Assembly: GCF_042661025.1 (NCBI RefSeq)
Contig: NZ_JBHSWH010000001.1
Coordinates: 310,001-374,000 of the forward strand
Length of the DNA stretch: 64,000 nucleotides
Source of the DNA: Flexivirga alba
Lineage (GTDB): Bacteria; Actinomycetota; Actinomycetes; Actinomycetales; Dermatophilaceae
Direction of reading: 5' to 3'
Of the stretch, positions 17,939 through 25,549 are shown piece after piece. The notes under the pieces are model-generated. The model was given only the letters and a program-made list of their open reading frames with translations. It was not told the origin of the DNA and made no database searches. Position 1 is the stretch's first letter; each line of letters opens with the position of its first letter. The position numbers were made by a program, and so were the translations under genes.

Positions 17939-18014
17939 GGGCCTTTAGCTCAATTGGTAGAGCTGCGGACTTTTAATCCGTAGGTTGCGGGTTCGAGCCC
18001 CGCAGGGCCCACCA
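17939..18014 (+). tRNA. tRNA-Lys (UUU)
   Basis: Complete 76-base cloverleaf. The acceptor stem pairs GGGCCTT with AGGGCCC, the D arm contains AGCTCAATTGGTAGAGC, the anticodon loop is CTTTTAA (anticodon TTT), and the T arm is GCGGGTTCGAGCCCCGC. The 3' CCA is encoded. It stands alone between the esterase and the kinase-like gene. Confidence 0.97.
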
Positions 18015-18035
18015 TCACCATCACCATCGGTCGCG

Positions 18036-18055
18036 CGCTCCGAAAATGCGGAGCG
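18036..18055 (+). terminator. Hairpin after tRNA-Lys
   Basis: CGCTCCG and CGGAGCG form a perfect seven-pair stem around AAAATG, 21 bases after the tRNA end. Likely the transcription terminator or processing site of the tRNA transcript; no T run follows. Confidence 0.55.
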
Positions 18056-18085
18056 AGACGACGCGCCCGTTGAGAGAATCTCTCC

Positions 18086-18763
18086 GTGGAACTCATCGCG
18101 AGCGGCCGGGCCGCTGATGTCTTCGACGCCGGTCCGGGTCGAGTGCTCCGCCGCTACCGCATCCCAGGACTGGACACCGCCAAAGAGGCGGAAATCATGC
18201 AGCACGTGGCGCGGGCGGGCTATCCCGTGCCCGCGGTGTATGACGCGGACGGTCCCGACTTGGTGCTGGAACGCATCGAGGGCAGCTCCATGCTCGACGC
18301 GCTGCAGCGAGCGCCGTGGCGGCTACGGCGGTACGCGCGGCAGCTCGCCGAGTTGCACGCCCGGCTCGGTGCCATCACCGCACCGCCGGGACTCTGGCAA
18401 CCGCTCGGACCGGGCACCGATCTGATGCACCTGGACCTGCACCCGGACAACGTGATCCTCGCTCCGTCCGGCCCGGTGGTCATCGACTGGACGAACGCTG
18501 CGGGAGGCACGGCTGCCGCAGACGTCGCCGACACCTGGCTGCTGCTGGCGTGCGCGCGACCGGTCGAGAGCAGTCGGGTGCTCGTTGCCGCGCAGCGCGC
18601 ATTTGCAGCAGCCTTCATCGCCGCGGCCGACCGTGCATCTGCCCGCGAGCAGTTGCACGCCGTATTCGCGCACCGCATCCAGGATCGCAACATGCAACCC
18701 GAAGAGGTCGCGCGAATGCGTCGGCTGGTCGCCCGCGAGACCGGTCGCGACCCCGAATCCTGA
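18086..18763 (+). CDS. APH-like phosphotransferase family protein
   Basis: Kinase-fold protein of 225 residues. The catalytic loop reads HLDLHPDNVI (H-x-D-x4-N, about residues 115-124) and the metal-binding segment is VVIDWTNA (about 130-137), as in aminoglycoside/choline phosphotransferases. The N-terminal lobe is short (VLRRYRIPGLDTAKEAEIM). The start is a GTG with GAGAGAATC upstream. Substrate cannot be predicted; such genes are often not antibiotic-resistance genes. It converges with the NmrA-like gene, four bases between the stops. Confidence 0.75.
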   Translation: MELIASGRAADVFDAGPGRVLRRYRIPGLDTAKEAEIMQHVARAGYPVPAVYDADGPDLVLERIEGSSMLDALQRAPWRLRRYARQLAELHARLGAITAPPGLWQPLGPGTDLMHLDLHPDNVILAPSGPVVIDWTNAAGGTAAADVADTWLLLACARPVESSRVLVAAQRAFAAAFIAAADRASAREQLHAVFAHRIQDRNMQPEEVARMRRLVARETGRDPES

Positions 18764-18767
18764 TCGC

Positions 18768-19619
18768 TCAGTTCGCTTTTGCTTCCTGTCGATAGTGGTC
18801 GGCGAGCCGCCGTTCACCGACCGGCGGCGAGATCACATCGTGGGTGAGGACTGTCATCGGAAACTCGATGACACCGTGCATGCGCAGTGGGGTCAACAGG
18901 CGCATGAGCACCAGACCGAACGTGACGATCCATACCGGGATGTGCGTGATGCGCGGCGGCACGTTCAACGCGTCGAACGCATCCCGTGCGATCTGCTCGT
19001 GCGTGAGGACCTCAGGGCCACCCAACTCGATCTCGTCGGCGTCAAGGGTGAGGGCATCGACTGTTGCCGCAGCGACATCGGCACCGGCGATGGGATTGAT
19101 CCGCAAGCTGCCGTCGCCGAAGACGTATACCCGGCCCTTACGGGCCATGTCGAGGTATTCGTCGAAGTCGGAGAAGTAGCCGTTCGGCAGCAAGATCGTG
19201 TGCGCCATACGAGAGTTGCGAAGCTCTTCTTCGAACGCGCGCTTCGCGCGGACGAGCTGCAGCTTCTCGAGGGCGGGTGCGCGCACCACCGAGATGTAAA
19301 CGAACTTGCCGACTCCGGCCCGCCCGGCTTCCTCCAGGAGGTTCCGGTTTGCCCCGAAGTCCACGTCCCAGCAGGTCTGTTTACCCGCTTTCCCGACCAG
19401 CCCCACGGCGCTGACGACGACGTCGACGCCATCGCAGCAACCCGCGAGCGCCTCTCGGTCGGTGGCGTCCGCGGTGAACATTTCGTCGACGGCTGCGCGG
19501 ATCGGTTCCAACCGAGCCGGGTCGCGGACGAGTGCCCGCACGTAATGCCCGCGGGCCTTCAGTTCTTTGACGATGTGACTTCCCAAATAGCCGGTGGAAC
19601 CGGCGACCAGGACCCTCAT
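18768..19619 (-). CDS. NmrA/atypical SDR-type NAD(P)-binding protein
   Basis: A 283-residue Rossmann protein. It opens MRVLVAGSTGYLGSHIVKELKARGH with the G-x-x-G-x-x-G nucleotide-binding loop, and has YISVVRAP and a LLPNGYFSDF segment typical of NmrA/atypical SDRs; no canonical YxxxK pair is evident. The C-terminus contains a hydrophobic segment (WIVTFGLVLMRLLTPL). Its ATG overlaps the ubiD stop (ATGA), so it is the third gene of the ubiX-ubiD operon. A role in handling a product of the decarboxylation is inference. Confidence 0.75.
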   Translation of the reverse strand: MRVLVAGSTGYLGSHIVKELKARGHYVRALVRDPARLEPIRAAVDEMFTADATDREALAGCCDGVDVVVSAVGLVGKAGKQTCWDVDFGANRNLLEEAGRAGVGKFVYISVVRAPALEKLQLVRAKRAFEEELRNSRMAHTILLPNGYFSDFDEYLDMARKGRVYVFGDGSLRINPIAGADVAAATVDALTLDADEIELGGPEVLTHEQIARDAFDALNVPPRITHIPVWIVTFGLVLMRLLTPLRMHGVIEFPMTVLTHDVISPPVGERRLADHYRQEAKAN

Positions 19620-21121
19620 GCCGACACCTTCCGGAAGCCGTAGCGGTGCCAGTCGGCCAGAACCTTCTCCTGAATTTCGGGTGGCCAGCCGTTCTCGAAG
19701 CTGCCCTTGATGGGCCGCCGGCCTGCCGGGAAGAGGTCGGCGAGCAGGCAGTTGTAGATCACCTTGCCGGCCCGGAAGGTGTGCTGCTCCTCCGGCGACA
19801 GGTAGACGGCGAGCTGGTCGCTCGGCGAGGTCGGGAAGTGGAACTCGCCGCGGTCGACTTCGGGGTGGGATCGCGTCGCGAACGCCCATACGACCTGGTC
19901 CAGGTCGGTGATGTCGATGTCGTCCTCGACGACCAGGATCTTCGGGGCGTTGACGCCTGGCTTGCCGGCGAAAATGACCTCGGCAATCTGCTGGACCAGT
20001 TCGTGCGAGCCGAGCTCGGTCGTCTCGTGCCAGTCCTGCCGGACGGCCACTGAGAGCCAGTGCAGGGCCGCCTCGAAGTTGTACCAGGCCGACGACACCG
20101 GCAGCCCGGCCTGCCGGAGGAGGTGCAGGATCTCCGCGGCGCTGGTGGTGCCGATGATGGTGTGGTCCTCCTCGACGGGCGGTCCGGCTGCGACGGCGGG
20201 CAGGATCGCCGCATCGCGGTAGGTGATGGCCGAGACCGTGAAGAGTTGCTTCGCGGAGGCATCCGTCGCGTTGTAGCCGGGAAACTCGTTGAACGGGCCT
20301 TCCGTGACCGTTTCGTCGATGCTGATGTGTCCCTCGACCACGATCTCCGCTGTCGCGGGCACGAGCAGATCGACGGTTTCGGCGCGGACGACCTCGATTC
20401 CTTCGCCGAAAAGTGCGCCGAGATAGTGGCTCTCGTCGGCGCCTTCCGGGATCGGCATACCGCCGACGAGCGGCAGCCCGGGCTCGACCCCGATCGCCAG
20501 CGCGATCGGCATCGGCTCACCGATCTCGGTCCACTGGGAACGGACGATGCCGAGGTGCTGCGGGTCAGGGATCAGGCAGGCCAGTGTGTCCTTGCCCGCG
20601 ATCATCATCCGGTTGATCGACCAGTTCGTCCATTTCCCGTCGGGCGTCGTCACGATGTTCATGCCGTAGGTCTGCAGGTATCGGCCGCCGTCATTGCCGT
20701 GCAGGAACGGGGTGGGGAAGGCCTCCAGATCGATGTCGTCGCCGGTCACGATGTTCTGCTTGCAGGGTGCCTCGGCAGCGGGGATCTCGACCGGCGGGAT
20801 CCCGGGCCGCGCGCGGGCGTCGGCCAACGTCTGCACGATCTGCTGGCCGGTCGCATCGGCCGGGAGGCCGACCGCGAGGGCGAGCCGCGCGAAGCGGTGG
20901 GTCGGACCGCTGAGCGCTCCGGGCGCACCCAAGACTCGGAAGTCGGTGTCCTGATAATCGGTGATGTTGGTGAAAAGTGGCGCCGGTGCCTGTACGTCAT
21001 ACGAGCGACGAATGATGGCGCCGATCTCGAGATTCCAGTCCACTTCGGTGTCGATCTGCTGGATCTCGCCGACGGCGTTCAGTTCGTCGATGAACTCGCG
21101 GAGACTCTTGATGTGCTTCAA
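19616..21121 (-). CDS. ubiD: UbiD-family prenylated-FMN-dependent decarboxylase
   Basis: Non-oxidative (de)carboxylase of aromatic or unsaturated acids using prenylated FMN made by UbiX. The 501-residue length is normal. Family features are visible: the N-terminal SLREFIDELNAVGEIQQID, INRMMIAGKDTLACLI and the catalytic-region segment TEGPFNEFPGYN with the conserved acidic residues, and VVEDDIDITDLDQVVWAFATR near the C-terminus. It overlaps ubiX by four bases at its start and the NmrA-like gene by four at its end. Whether the substrate is 4-hydroxybenzoate, vanillate or another phenolic acid cannot be read from the sequence; the divergent TetR regulator suggests an inducible catabolic or detoxifying role rather than quinone synthesis. 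Confidence 0.9.
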   Translation of the reverse strand: MKHIKSLREFIDELNAVGEIQQIDTEVDWNLEIGAIIRRSYDVQAPAPLFTNITDYQDTDFRVLGAPGALSGPTHRFARLALAVGLPADATGQQIVQTLADARARPGIPPVEIPAAEAPCKQNIVTGDDIDLEAFPTPFLHGNDGGRYLQTYGMNIVTTPDGKWTNWSINRMMIAGKDTLACLIPDPQHLGIVRSQWTEIGEPMPIALAIGVEPGLPLVGGMPIPEGADESHYLGALFGEGIEVVRAETVDLLVPATAEIVVEGHISIDETVTEGPFNEFPGYNATDASAKQLFTVSAITYRDAAILPAVAAGPPVEEDHTIIGTTSAAEILHLLRQAGLPVSSAWYNFEAALHWLSVAVRQDWHETTELGSHELVQQIAEVIFAGKPGVNAPKILVVEDDIDITDLDQVVWAFATRSHPEVDRGEFHFPTSPSDQLAVYLSPEEQHTFRAGKVIYNCLLADLFPAGRRPIKGSFENGWPPEIQEKVLADWHRYGFRKVSA

Positions 21122-21765
21122 CGGTGTGCCCTTCGGGTTGAGTTGGATAGTGCTGTCAGTGGGGTCGGAACGGCGGCGTCGGCGTCGTCGCCCCAGCGGG
21201 GTGTGCCCGGCACGTCGATGTCGAGCAGGTCGAGGGCGCGGGCGGCGGTATGGCGGACGATGTCTTCCACGCTTCGCGGGCGCAGATAGAAGGCCGGCAC
21301 GGGTGGCATGACCACGCCGCCCATCTCGGAGACGGCAGCCATGGCTCGCAGATGGGCCAGCGTCAGCGGCGTCTCGCGCACCAGCAGGACCAGTCGCCGT
21401 CGTTCCTTCAAGGTGACGTCGGCTGCTCGGGTGAGGGCGTTGTCACCCAGACCGTGCGCGATCGCGGACAGCGTGCGCACTGAGCACGGAGCCACGATCA
21501 TGCCGTCGGCCCGGAACGAGCCCGATGCGATGGCGGCTCCGACATCGGACGGCTTGTAGGTGACGTCGGCCATCGCCCGTAGGTCGCGGGCGGACAGGTC
21601 CGTCTCGTACTCCCGCGTCTGCTGGGCGGCGGACGTGACCACCAGGTGCGTTTCGACATCCGCCGCGCGTGCGAAGCGCAACACCTGCACGCCATACGCG
21701 ATCCCGGTTGCGCCGCTGATCCCGACAACGAGCCTGCGGCGCCCGGGTGGCCTTACTTCTTCCAC
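21118..21765 (-). CDS. ubiX: Flavin prenyltransferase UbiX
   Basis: Makes prenylated FMN for the adjacent UbiD. The 215-residue protein has the flavin-binding GISGATGIAYGVQVL at about residues 15-29, APCSVRTLSAIAHGLGDNALTRAADV and the segment KERRRLVLLVRETPLTLAHL, all diagnostic for UbiX. First gene of the minus-strand operon ubiX-ubiD-NmrA. Its start lies nine bases from a 28-bp palindromic operator shared with the divergent TetR gene, so it is probably repressed by that protein. Confidence 0.93.
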   Translation of the reverse strand: MEEVRPPGRRRLVVGISGATGIAYGVQVLRFARAADVETHLVVTSAAQQTREYETDLSARDLRAMADVTYKPSDVGAAIASGSFRADGMIVAPCSVRTLSAIAHGLGDNALTRAADVTLKERRRLVLLVRETPLTLAHLRAMAAVSEMGGVVMPPVPAFYLRPRSVEDIVRHTAARALDLLDIDVPGTPRWGDDADAAVPTPLTALSNSTRRAHR

Positions 21766-21773
21766 AACTCCTC

Positions 21774-21801
21774 CATTCGTGTACCGATCGGTCCACGAAT
21801 G
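21774..21801. promoter_or_regulatory. 28-bp palindromic operator between ubiX and tetR-type gene
   Basis: CATTCGTG (21774-21781) and CACGAATG (21794-21801) flank a central perfect palindrome ACCGATCGGT (21783-21792), with one base on each side, giving symmetry over the whole 28 bases. The site sits in the 50-base gap between two divergent starts. TAGACT at 21804 could be the -10 of a leaderless regulator message, so bound repressor would block both promoters. Confidence 0.8.
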
Positions 21802-21815
21802 GTTAGACTAGCACC

Positions 21816-22421
21816 ATGGCCAGACCAGCTCAGCCCCTTGATCGCTCACGCGAGGACGACTTGCTCCGCACCGCTGCCCGGGATTTCGCGTCCGCGGGGT
21901 ATGCCGGGACCTCCCTGAACAACGTCATCACCGAGGCGGGCTGGGGAAAAAGCTCCTTCTACCACTACTTCGCCAACAAGCGCCGGCTGCACGATCACGT
22001 GGTGCACACCCTGGCTGCGCGACTGGTCGACGGGGTTCGGGTGCCGGACATCGAGAAGGTTTCCGGCGCCGAGTTCTGGGTCACGATGGCGGAGTTGGTC
22101 GAGGCATTCGGGAAAACGGCACGGAGCCACCCGGAGACCGGGTACCTGGGTGAGATGTTCCATGCTCCGGCAAGCGACGACGACGGGTCGCTGGCAGAGC
22201 TGCGCGAGCAGGTCGAGCAGTGGCTCCGCCGAGCGGTCCGGCACGGCCGTCGCGTCGGCGCCGTCCGTGACGACCTGCCCGACGACCTCCTCGTCGAGCT
22301 CACCCTGGGCACCCTGCGGACACTTGACCGCTGGGCGGTCCGTCGCCGACTTCATCCGGAGGCCGCCGATGCGCCGCACCTGTCCATCCAACTCGTTCGC
22401 GACCTCATCGAACGACGTTGA
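21816..22421 (+). CDS. TetR-family transcriptional regulator
   Basis: A 201-residue regulator. The N-terminal helix-turn-helix spans about residues 14-58, with DLLRTAARDFASAGYAGTSLNN and GWGKSSFYHYFANKRRLHDHV, a textbook TetR DNA-binding region. The C-terminal ligand domain is not informative. It is divergent from ubiX across the palindromic operator, so it most likely represses the ubiX-ubiD operon and itself, with a phenolic acid or related compound as inducer (inference). The SRPBCC gene follows closely and may be co-transcribed. Confidence 0.9.
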   Translation: MARPAQPLDRSREDDLLRTAARDFASAGYAGTSLNNVITEAGWGKSSFYHYFANKRRLHDHVVHTLAARLVDGVRVPDIEKVSGAEFWVTMAELVEAFGKTARSHPETGYLGEMFHAPASDDDGSLAELREQVEQWLRRAVRHGRRVGAVRDDLPDDLLVELTLGTLRTLDRWAVRRRLHPEAADAPHLSIQLVRDLIERR

Positions 22422-22459
22422 CACTCAAGCCTTTTCGACAGATCAGAACGGAAACTGAG

Positions 22460-22939
22460 ATGGCAGCCGCGCACCCCGTACCCACACTCGAGGACAGCGT
22501 CGAGATCGAAGCGTCCCCGGAAGAGGTCTGGGAGGTGATCAAGGACGTACGACGGCTCGCCGAGTGGAGCCCGCAGGTTGAATCCACCCTCCTGAAAGGC
22601 GATCTCGCGTTAGGGGTTCGGTTCACCAATGCGAACCGACACGGGGAACTGACCTGGAGGACGCACGGCCAGGTCGTGACCTTCGAGCCGGGCAATGAGA
22701 TGGCCTTTCGAATCGAGGAGAACTGGGTGGTCTGGTCCTTCCGGCTCGAGAAGACCGACCGCGACACGGTGATCCTGACCCAGCGCCGTGATGCCCCCGA
22801 CGGCATCTCCGATCTGTCGAAGAGCCTGACCGACACCTATCTGGGCGGGCAGGAGCCCTTCACCGCGGTTATGCGCGAGGGGATGCGCGTCACGCTGCAG
22901 GGGATCAGGGAAACGGTGCTGTCCGGAGTGCGGAAGTAG
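22460..22939 (+). CDS. SRPBCC (START-like) family protein
   Basis: About 159 residues with the polyketide-cyclase/START-like pattern: an N-terminal strand and helix VEIEASPEEVWEVIKDVRRLAEWSPQVES, then alternating strands, and a long C-terminal amphipathic helix (EPFTAVMREGMRVTLQGIRETV). Such proteins bind hydrophobic ligands in an internal cavity. ATG 22460 is chosen; a TTG at 22418 overlapping the upstream stop would add 14 residues. Its position after the TetR gene links it loosely to the ubiX-ubiD pathway. Confidence 0.75.
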   Translation: MAAAHPVPTLEDSVEIEASPEEVWEVIKDVRRLAEWSPQVESTLLKGDLALGVRFTNANRHGELTWRTHGQVVTFEPGNEMAFRIEENWVVWSFRLEKTDRDTVILTQRRDAPDGISDLSKSLTDTYLGGQEPFTAVMREGMRVTLQGIRETVLSGVRK

Positions 22940-22949
22940 GCAAAGCTCA

Positions 22950-22976
22950 CGCCGGGCTGCACGTGCAACCCGGCGT
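22950..22976. terminator. Bidirectional terminator hairpin
   Basis: CGCCGGG pairs with CCCGGCG around a second self-complementary core TGCACGTGCA, between the convergent SRPBCC and lipoprotein genes. Likely ends both transcripts. Confidence 0.7.
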
Positions 22977-22994
22977 TGGCGTGACAGGCCGGCG

Positions 22995-23612
22995 TCAGCC
23001 CTGGGACGCCTTGCTCTGGTCGGTGCTCTCGGTGATGCCCAGGCCGTTCTTGTTGCCGGTGTGCATGATCCCCGACAGGGTGCCCTCCAGGCTGGTCAGT
23101 GAGGTGAGGTCGCCGCTGGTGATCTTGCCCTTGAGCCCGCCGAGTGCTCCGACTGCGTTCTCGATGGGTGCGGCGAGCACCTTGCACAGGGTTGGGTTCG
23201 CCTCGACGTTCTTCTTGGCGTTGTTCATCAGTTTCAGGTCGAGGGCGGAAACTCCGACACCCTTGATGATGGCCTTGATTCGGCCGTGGGCGCCCTTCTG
23301 GAACGTGCCCGCCTTGTAGGGCTTCCAGATCCAGCGGTGGAAGGTGCCGACGGTCAGGCCGATGTCCGTGACGAACCTGGTCTTCGCGAAGGATCGGGTG
23401 TTGGAGGTCGGACACTTCGCCGCTGCGTTGGTCGCAGTTCCCGACGAAGTGGCGCCAGCCGATGCGGCGCCCGAATTGCTTGTGGCGGCAGCGTTCGACG
23501 ACGCTCCGGAGGCGGTATTTGACGATGCCGACGATGACCCGTTGTTGCAACCTGCCACGAGGGCGAGGCTGAGCAGCGCGGGCACGGCGACGATGCGGGG
23601 TAGAGAATTCAT
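22995..23612 (-). CDS. Putative lipoprotein of unknown function
   Basis: A 205-residue protein with a lipoprotein signal ending LVAGC (lipobox) near residue 20, followed by a 50-residue Ser/Ala/Asn-rich linker and a compact domain with two cysteines (CPTSNTRSF and NPTLCKVL). I do not recognise the domain. ATG 23612 (MNSLPRIVAVPALLSLALVAGC) is the start giving a proper signal peptide. It is divergent from the secreted protein at 23735. The only GTATG nearby does not fit the GTATGNC rule and the region is motif-poor. Confidence 0.7.
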   Translation of the reverse strand: MNSLPRIVAVPALLSLALVAGCNNGSSSASSNTASGASSNAAATSNSGAASAGATSSGTATNAAAKCPTSNTRSFAKTRFVTDIGLTVGTFHRWIWKPYKAGTFQKGAHGRIKAIIKGVGVSALDLKLMNNAKKNVEANPTLCKVLAAPIENAVGALGGLKGKITSGDLTSLTSLEGTLSGIMHTGNKNGLGITESTDQSKASQG

Positions 23613-23734
23613 GGCGTTACGTTTTCGTAGGTTCATGTATGAATGATGAGAGTGGGCGCTTCGGTCGGCGGTCCGATATCGATCTGTGATCTTGCGATGG
23701 CCAACCCAGTGCCGCATTCGGGAGTCCTTCAGGC

Positions 23735-24217
23735 ATGAACACTCGGGGATATGTCATCGCAACCACTCTGACCACCGTCTGCGCGCTCGGTGCGATCGGC
23801 GCGGCTGGGCCGTCGGCTCTCGCGGCGGCTCACGACATGACCGGCATCGCGCACCTGGCGACGGCCACCGCACCGACTCTTGGCTCGGCGCACAGCTTCA
23901 CGCACGGACTTGGGACCGCTCGCCCGAAAACCGTTGACTTCGGCGGGGATCCAACCAGCTACATCAAGAACGTGCACTGGTCGTCATGGGGCGGGAAGGT
24001 CGCCACCGGGACCGGCACAGCCTGCCGTCCGCCAGCCAACGGGCCGTTCGCCTACTGCCGTCCCACCACCGCGAAGATCAAGGCTTTCGGACTCGGAAGC
24101 TGCACCAAGCACGGGCGCGCGGCATACACCAGCGTCGAGTGGTGGTTCCCGGTCGACGGCACCTTCAACCCGAAGAACAACTCGGTCTTCAATACGTGCA
24201 CCGCCGACATCCGGTAG
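23735..24217 (+). CDS. Secreted protein of unknown function
   Basis: A 160-residue protein with a Sec signal peptide (cleavage probably after ALAAAHD, near residue 33) and a mature domain with DPTSYIKNVHWSSWGGKVATGTGTACRPPANGPFAYC, four cysteines and YTSVEWWFPV. The pattern of a conserved Trp-Ser-x-Trp-Gly followed by a paired-cysteine domain is common in small secreted proteins of Streptomyces and relatives, with no known function. No operon partner; it converges with the antitoxin-like gene. Confidence 0.7.
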   Translation: MNTRGYVIATTLTTVCALGAIGAAGPSALAAAHDMTGIAHLATATAPTLGSAHSFTHGLGTARPKTVDFGGDPTSYIKNVHWSSWGGKVATGTGTACRPPANGPFAYCRPTTAKIKAFGLGSCTKHGRAAYTSVEWWFPVDGTFNPKNNSVFNTCTADIR

Positions 24218-24232
24218 CCACCTGCTCGATCA

Positions 24233-24463
24233 CTACCTCTCTCCCCAGAGCGCGAGGTCCTCGTCCGCCATCGGTGCGTCGAAGTCGTCAGGAATGGAGA
24301 TGACCCCGGCGAATTGCCCGAATTTGCGAGTCGGAGCCTCCGCCTTCGTCAACACCGCGACCGGCCGACCATGACTGGTGATCGTCACGGTCTCGCCAGT
24401 CGCGACGACGGACAGCAGCGAGTCCAGCGTGGCTTTTGCCTCAGCGGCAGTGACCGTCTTCAT
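24233..24463 (-). CDS. Phd/YefM-type antitoxin without a visible toxin
   Basis: A 76-residue protein with the Phd/YefM N-terminal DNA-binding fold: MKTVTAAEAKATLDSLLSVVATGETVTITSHGRPVAVLTKAE, and a C-terminal acidic tail (PDDFDAPMADEDLALWGE) of the kind that binds a PIN-domain (VapC) toxin. Start at ATG 24463. In typical pairs the toxin gene follows immediately; here the convergent secreted-protein gene ends 15 bases away and I find no PIN-like frame on this strand, so the antitoxin seems orphaned. Confidence 0.8.
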   Translation of the reverse strand: MKTVTAAEAKATLDSLLSVVATGETVTITSHGRPVAVLTKAEAPTRKFGQFAGVISIPDDFDAPMADEDLALWGER

Positions 24464-24537
24464 CCCTCGATAGTGACACCGATGGTGGCGGACGCGGCCG
24501 GTTCTTTTGATCCAACCGTCTTTGCCACCTGCCCCGC

Positions 24538-24921
24538 TCATGGGGTCGGCACTCCGACCGGTGTGAAGAAGTTGATCAGGTTGCCGTCGGGGTCACGGAA
24601 CAGCAGCGACTTGTTGCCCCACGGCATCAGCGTCGGCTCGTTGACGAAGGTGTCCACCACTGGCTGGAGCGCGGCATATGTCGCGTCGACGTCATCGACC
24701 TGGAAGTCGAGGACGACCGAGCGGTTGGCTTTCGCCTCTGCGGCGTTCTCGCCGAGCAGCGGAACGGTTTGGCTGCTGGAGATCGCCAAAGTGCCTGCGT
24801 TGGTGCGCAATTCGGCGAACAGCGGGTGCAATCGGTGCGCGTCGATGCCCGTCACCTTCTCGTAGAAATTGACCAGAGTGTCGACGTCGTCGGTGACGAT
24901 GCGGGTGGCGGCAAGCTGCAC
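24538..24921 (-). CDS. VOC-family (glyoxalase/bleomycin-resistance-like) protein
   Basis: A 127-residue single-domain VOC protein: two beta-alpha-beta-beta-beta modules, with VTDDVDTLVNFYEKVTGI at the start and LLFRDPDGNLINFFTPV at the end, the latter containing the usual metal-ligand or substrate-side segment. The GTG at 24921 is chosen because AAAGGAG lies five bases upstream; an upstream ATG gives a poorer fit. Function cannot be specified beyond the fold. The antitoxin gene lies 74 bases downstream on the same strand. Confidence 0.8.
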   Translation of the reverse strand: MQLAATRIVTDDVDTLVNFYEKVTGIDAHRLHPLFAELRTNAGTLAISSSQTVPLLGENAAEAKANRSVVLDFQVDDVDATYAALQPVVDTFVNEPTLMPWGNKSLLFRDPDGNLINFFTPVGVPTP

Positions 24922-24985
24922 GGTGTCTCCTTTTGTGGCGGAGTGCTCGACGGCTGCGAGCACGTCCTGACGCTAGAAGCGCTTC

Positions 24986-25002
24986 CGGACAGGGCGTGTC
25001 CG
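24986..25002. promoter_or_regulatory. Small inverted repeat in a divergent promoter region
   Basis: CGGACA and TGTCCG separated by five bases, between the divergent VOC and flavin-binding genes; AAGCGCTT lies next to it. A candidate operator only, with no known matching regulator. Confidence 0.3.
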
Positions 25003-25053
25003 TTGCGGCATCGGCACTGGTCCCCCGACGCTGGGAGTGGAAAGGTCGTTCTC

Positions 25054-25506
25054 ATGAACAACGCCGTCTCGGTGCTCGCGAACAACCGCTACCTGGTGCT
25101 CGGCACCGTTGACACAGAAGGCAATCCATGGACCACACCGGTGTTCTTCGCGATGCTTGACGACGATCGGCTCTGCTGGGTCTCGTCACCGCAGAGCCGC
25201 CACTCGCGCAACATCGCCGCTCACCCGGCGATCGCGATCACGGTCTTCGACTCGAGCGTCCCGGTCGGATCCGCCGAGGCGGCATACTTCGAGGCGATTG
25301 CCGCTCCGGTGGCTGAGCAGGCGGTCGGGGGCGCAGTCATCGCCTTGAATTCCCGCCTACCCGACGGCAAGCAGCTGAGCACCGAGGACCTCGAGCCGGC
25401 CGGACCGCTCGTTGCGTATGCCGCGGCCATACGACGCCGCTTCGTCCTCGTCCGCGGCGGCAGTCCACACTCCACCCACGCGTTCGACACGACAGTCGAG
25501 ATCTGA
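25054..25506 (+). CDS. Pyridoxamine-5'-phosphate-oxidase-like FMN-binding protein
   Basis: About 150 residues with the split-barrel flavin-binding pattern: NRYLVLGTVDTEGNPWTTPVFFAMLDDDRLCWVSSPQSRHSRNIAAHPAIAITVFDSS. The S-x-H-x-R-N segment and the alternating strands are typical of the PNPOx-like family, which includes F420- and FMN-dependent reductases. ATG 25054 has GGAAAGG upstream. Substrate unknown. It is divergent from the VOC gene and 43 bases before the GT39-like gene. Confidence 0.8.
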   Translation: MNNAVSVLANNRYLVLGTVDTEGNPWTTPVFFAMLDDDRLCWVSSPQSRHSRNIAAHPAIAITVFDSSVPVGSAEAAYFEAIAAPVAEQAVGGAVIALNSRLPDGKQLSTEDLEPAGPLVAYAAAIRRRFVLVRGGSPHSTHAFDTTVEI

Positions 25507-25549
25507 GTGCACCCCAACCTCAAGGGTCATCTCGGCTGACACCCGACGC

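Noticed and set aside
17905..17940. Promoter TTGACT-N17-TACCAG before tRNA-Lys
   Set aside because: The -10 would overlap the first bases of the mature tRNA, so transcription could not start correctly.
18010..18028. ACCATCACCATCACCATC after the tRNA
   Set aside because: A short six-base repeat following the CCA end; it is not in a gene and has no sign of function.
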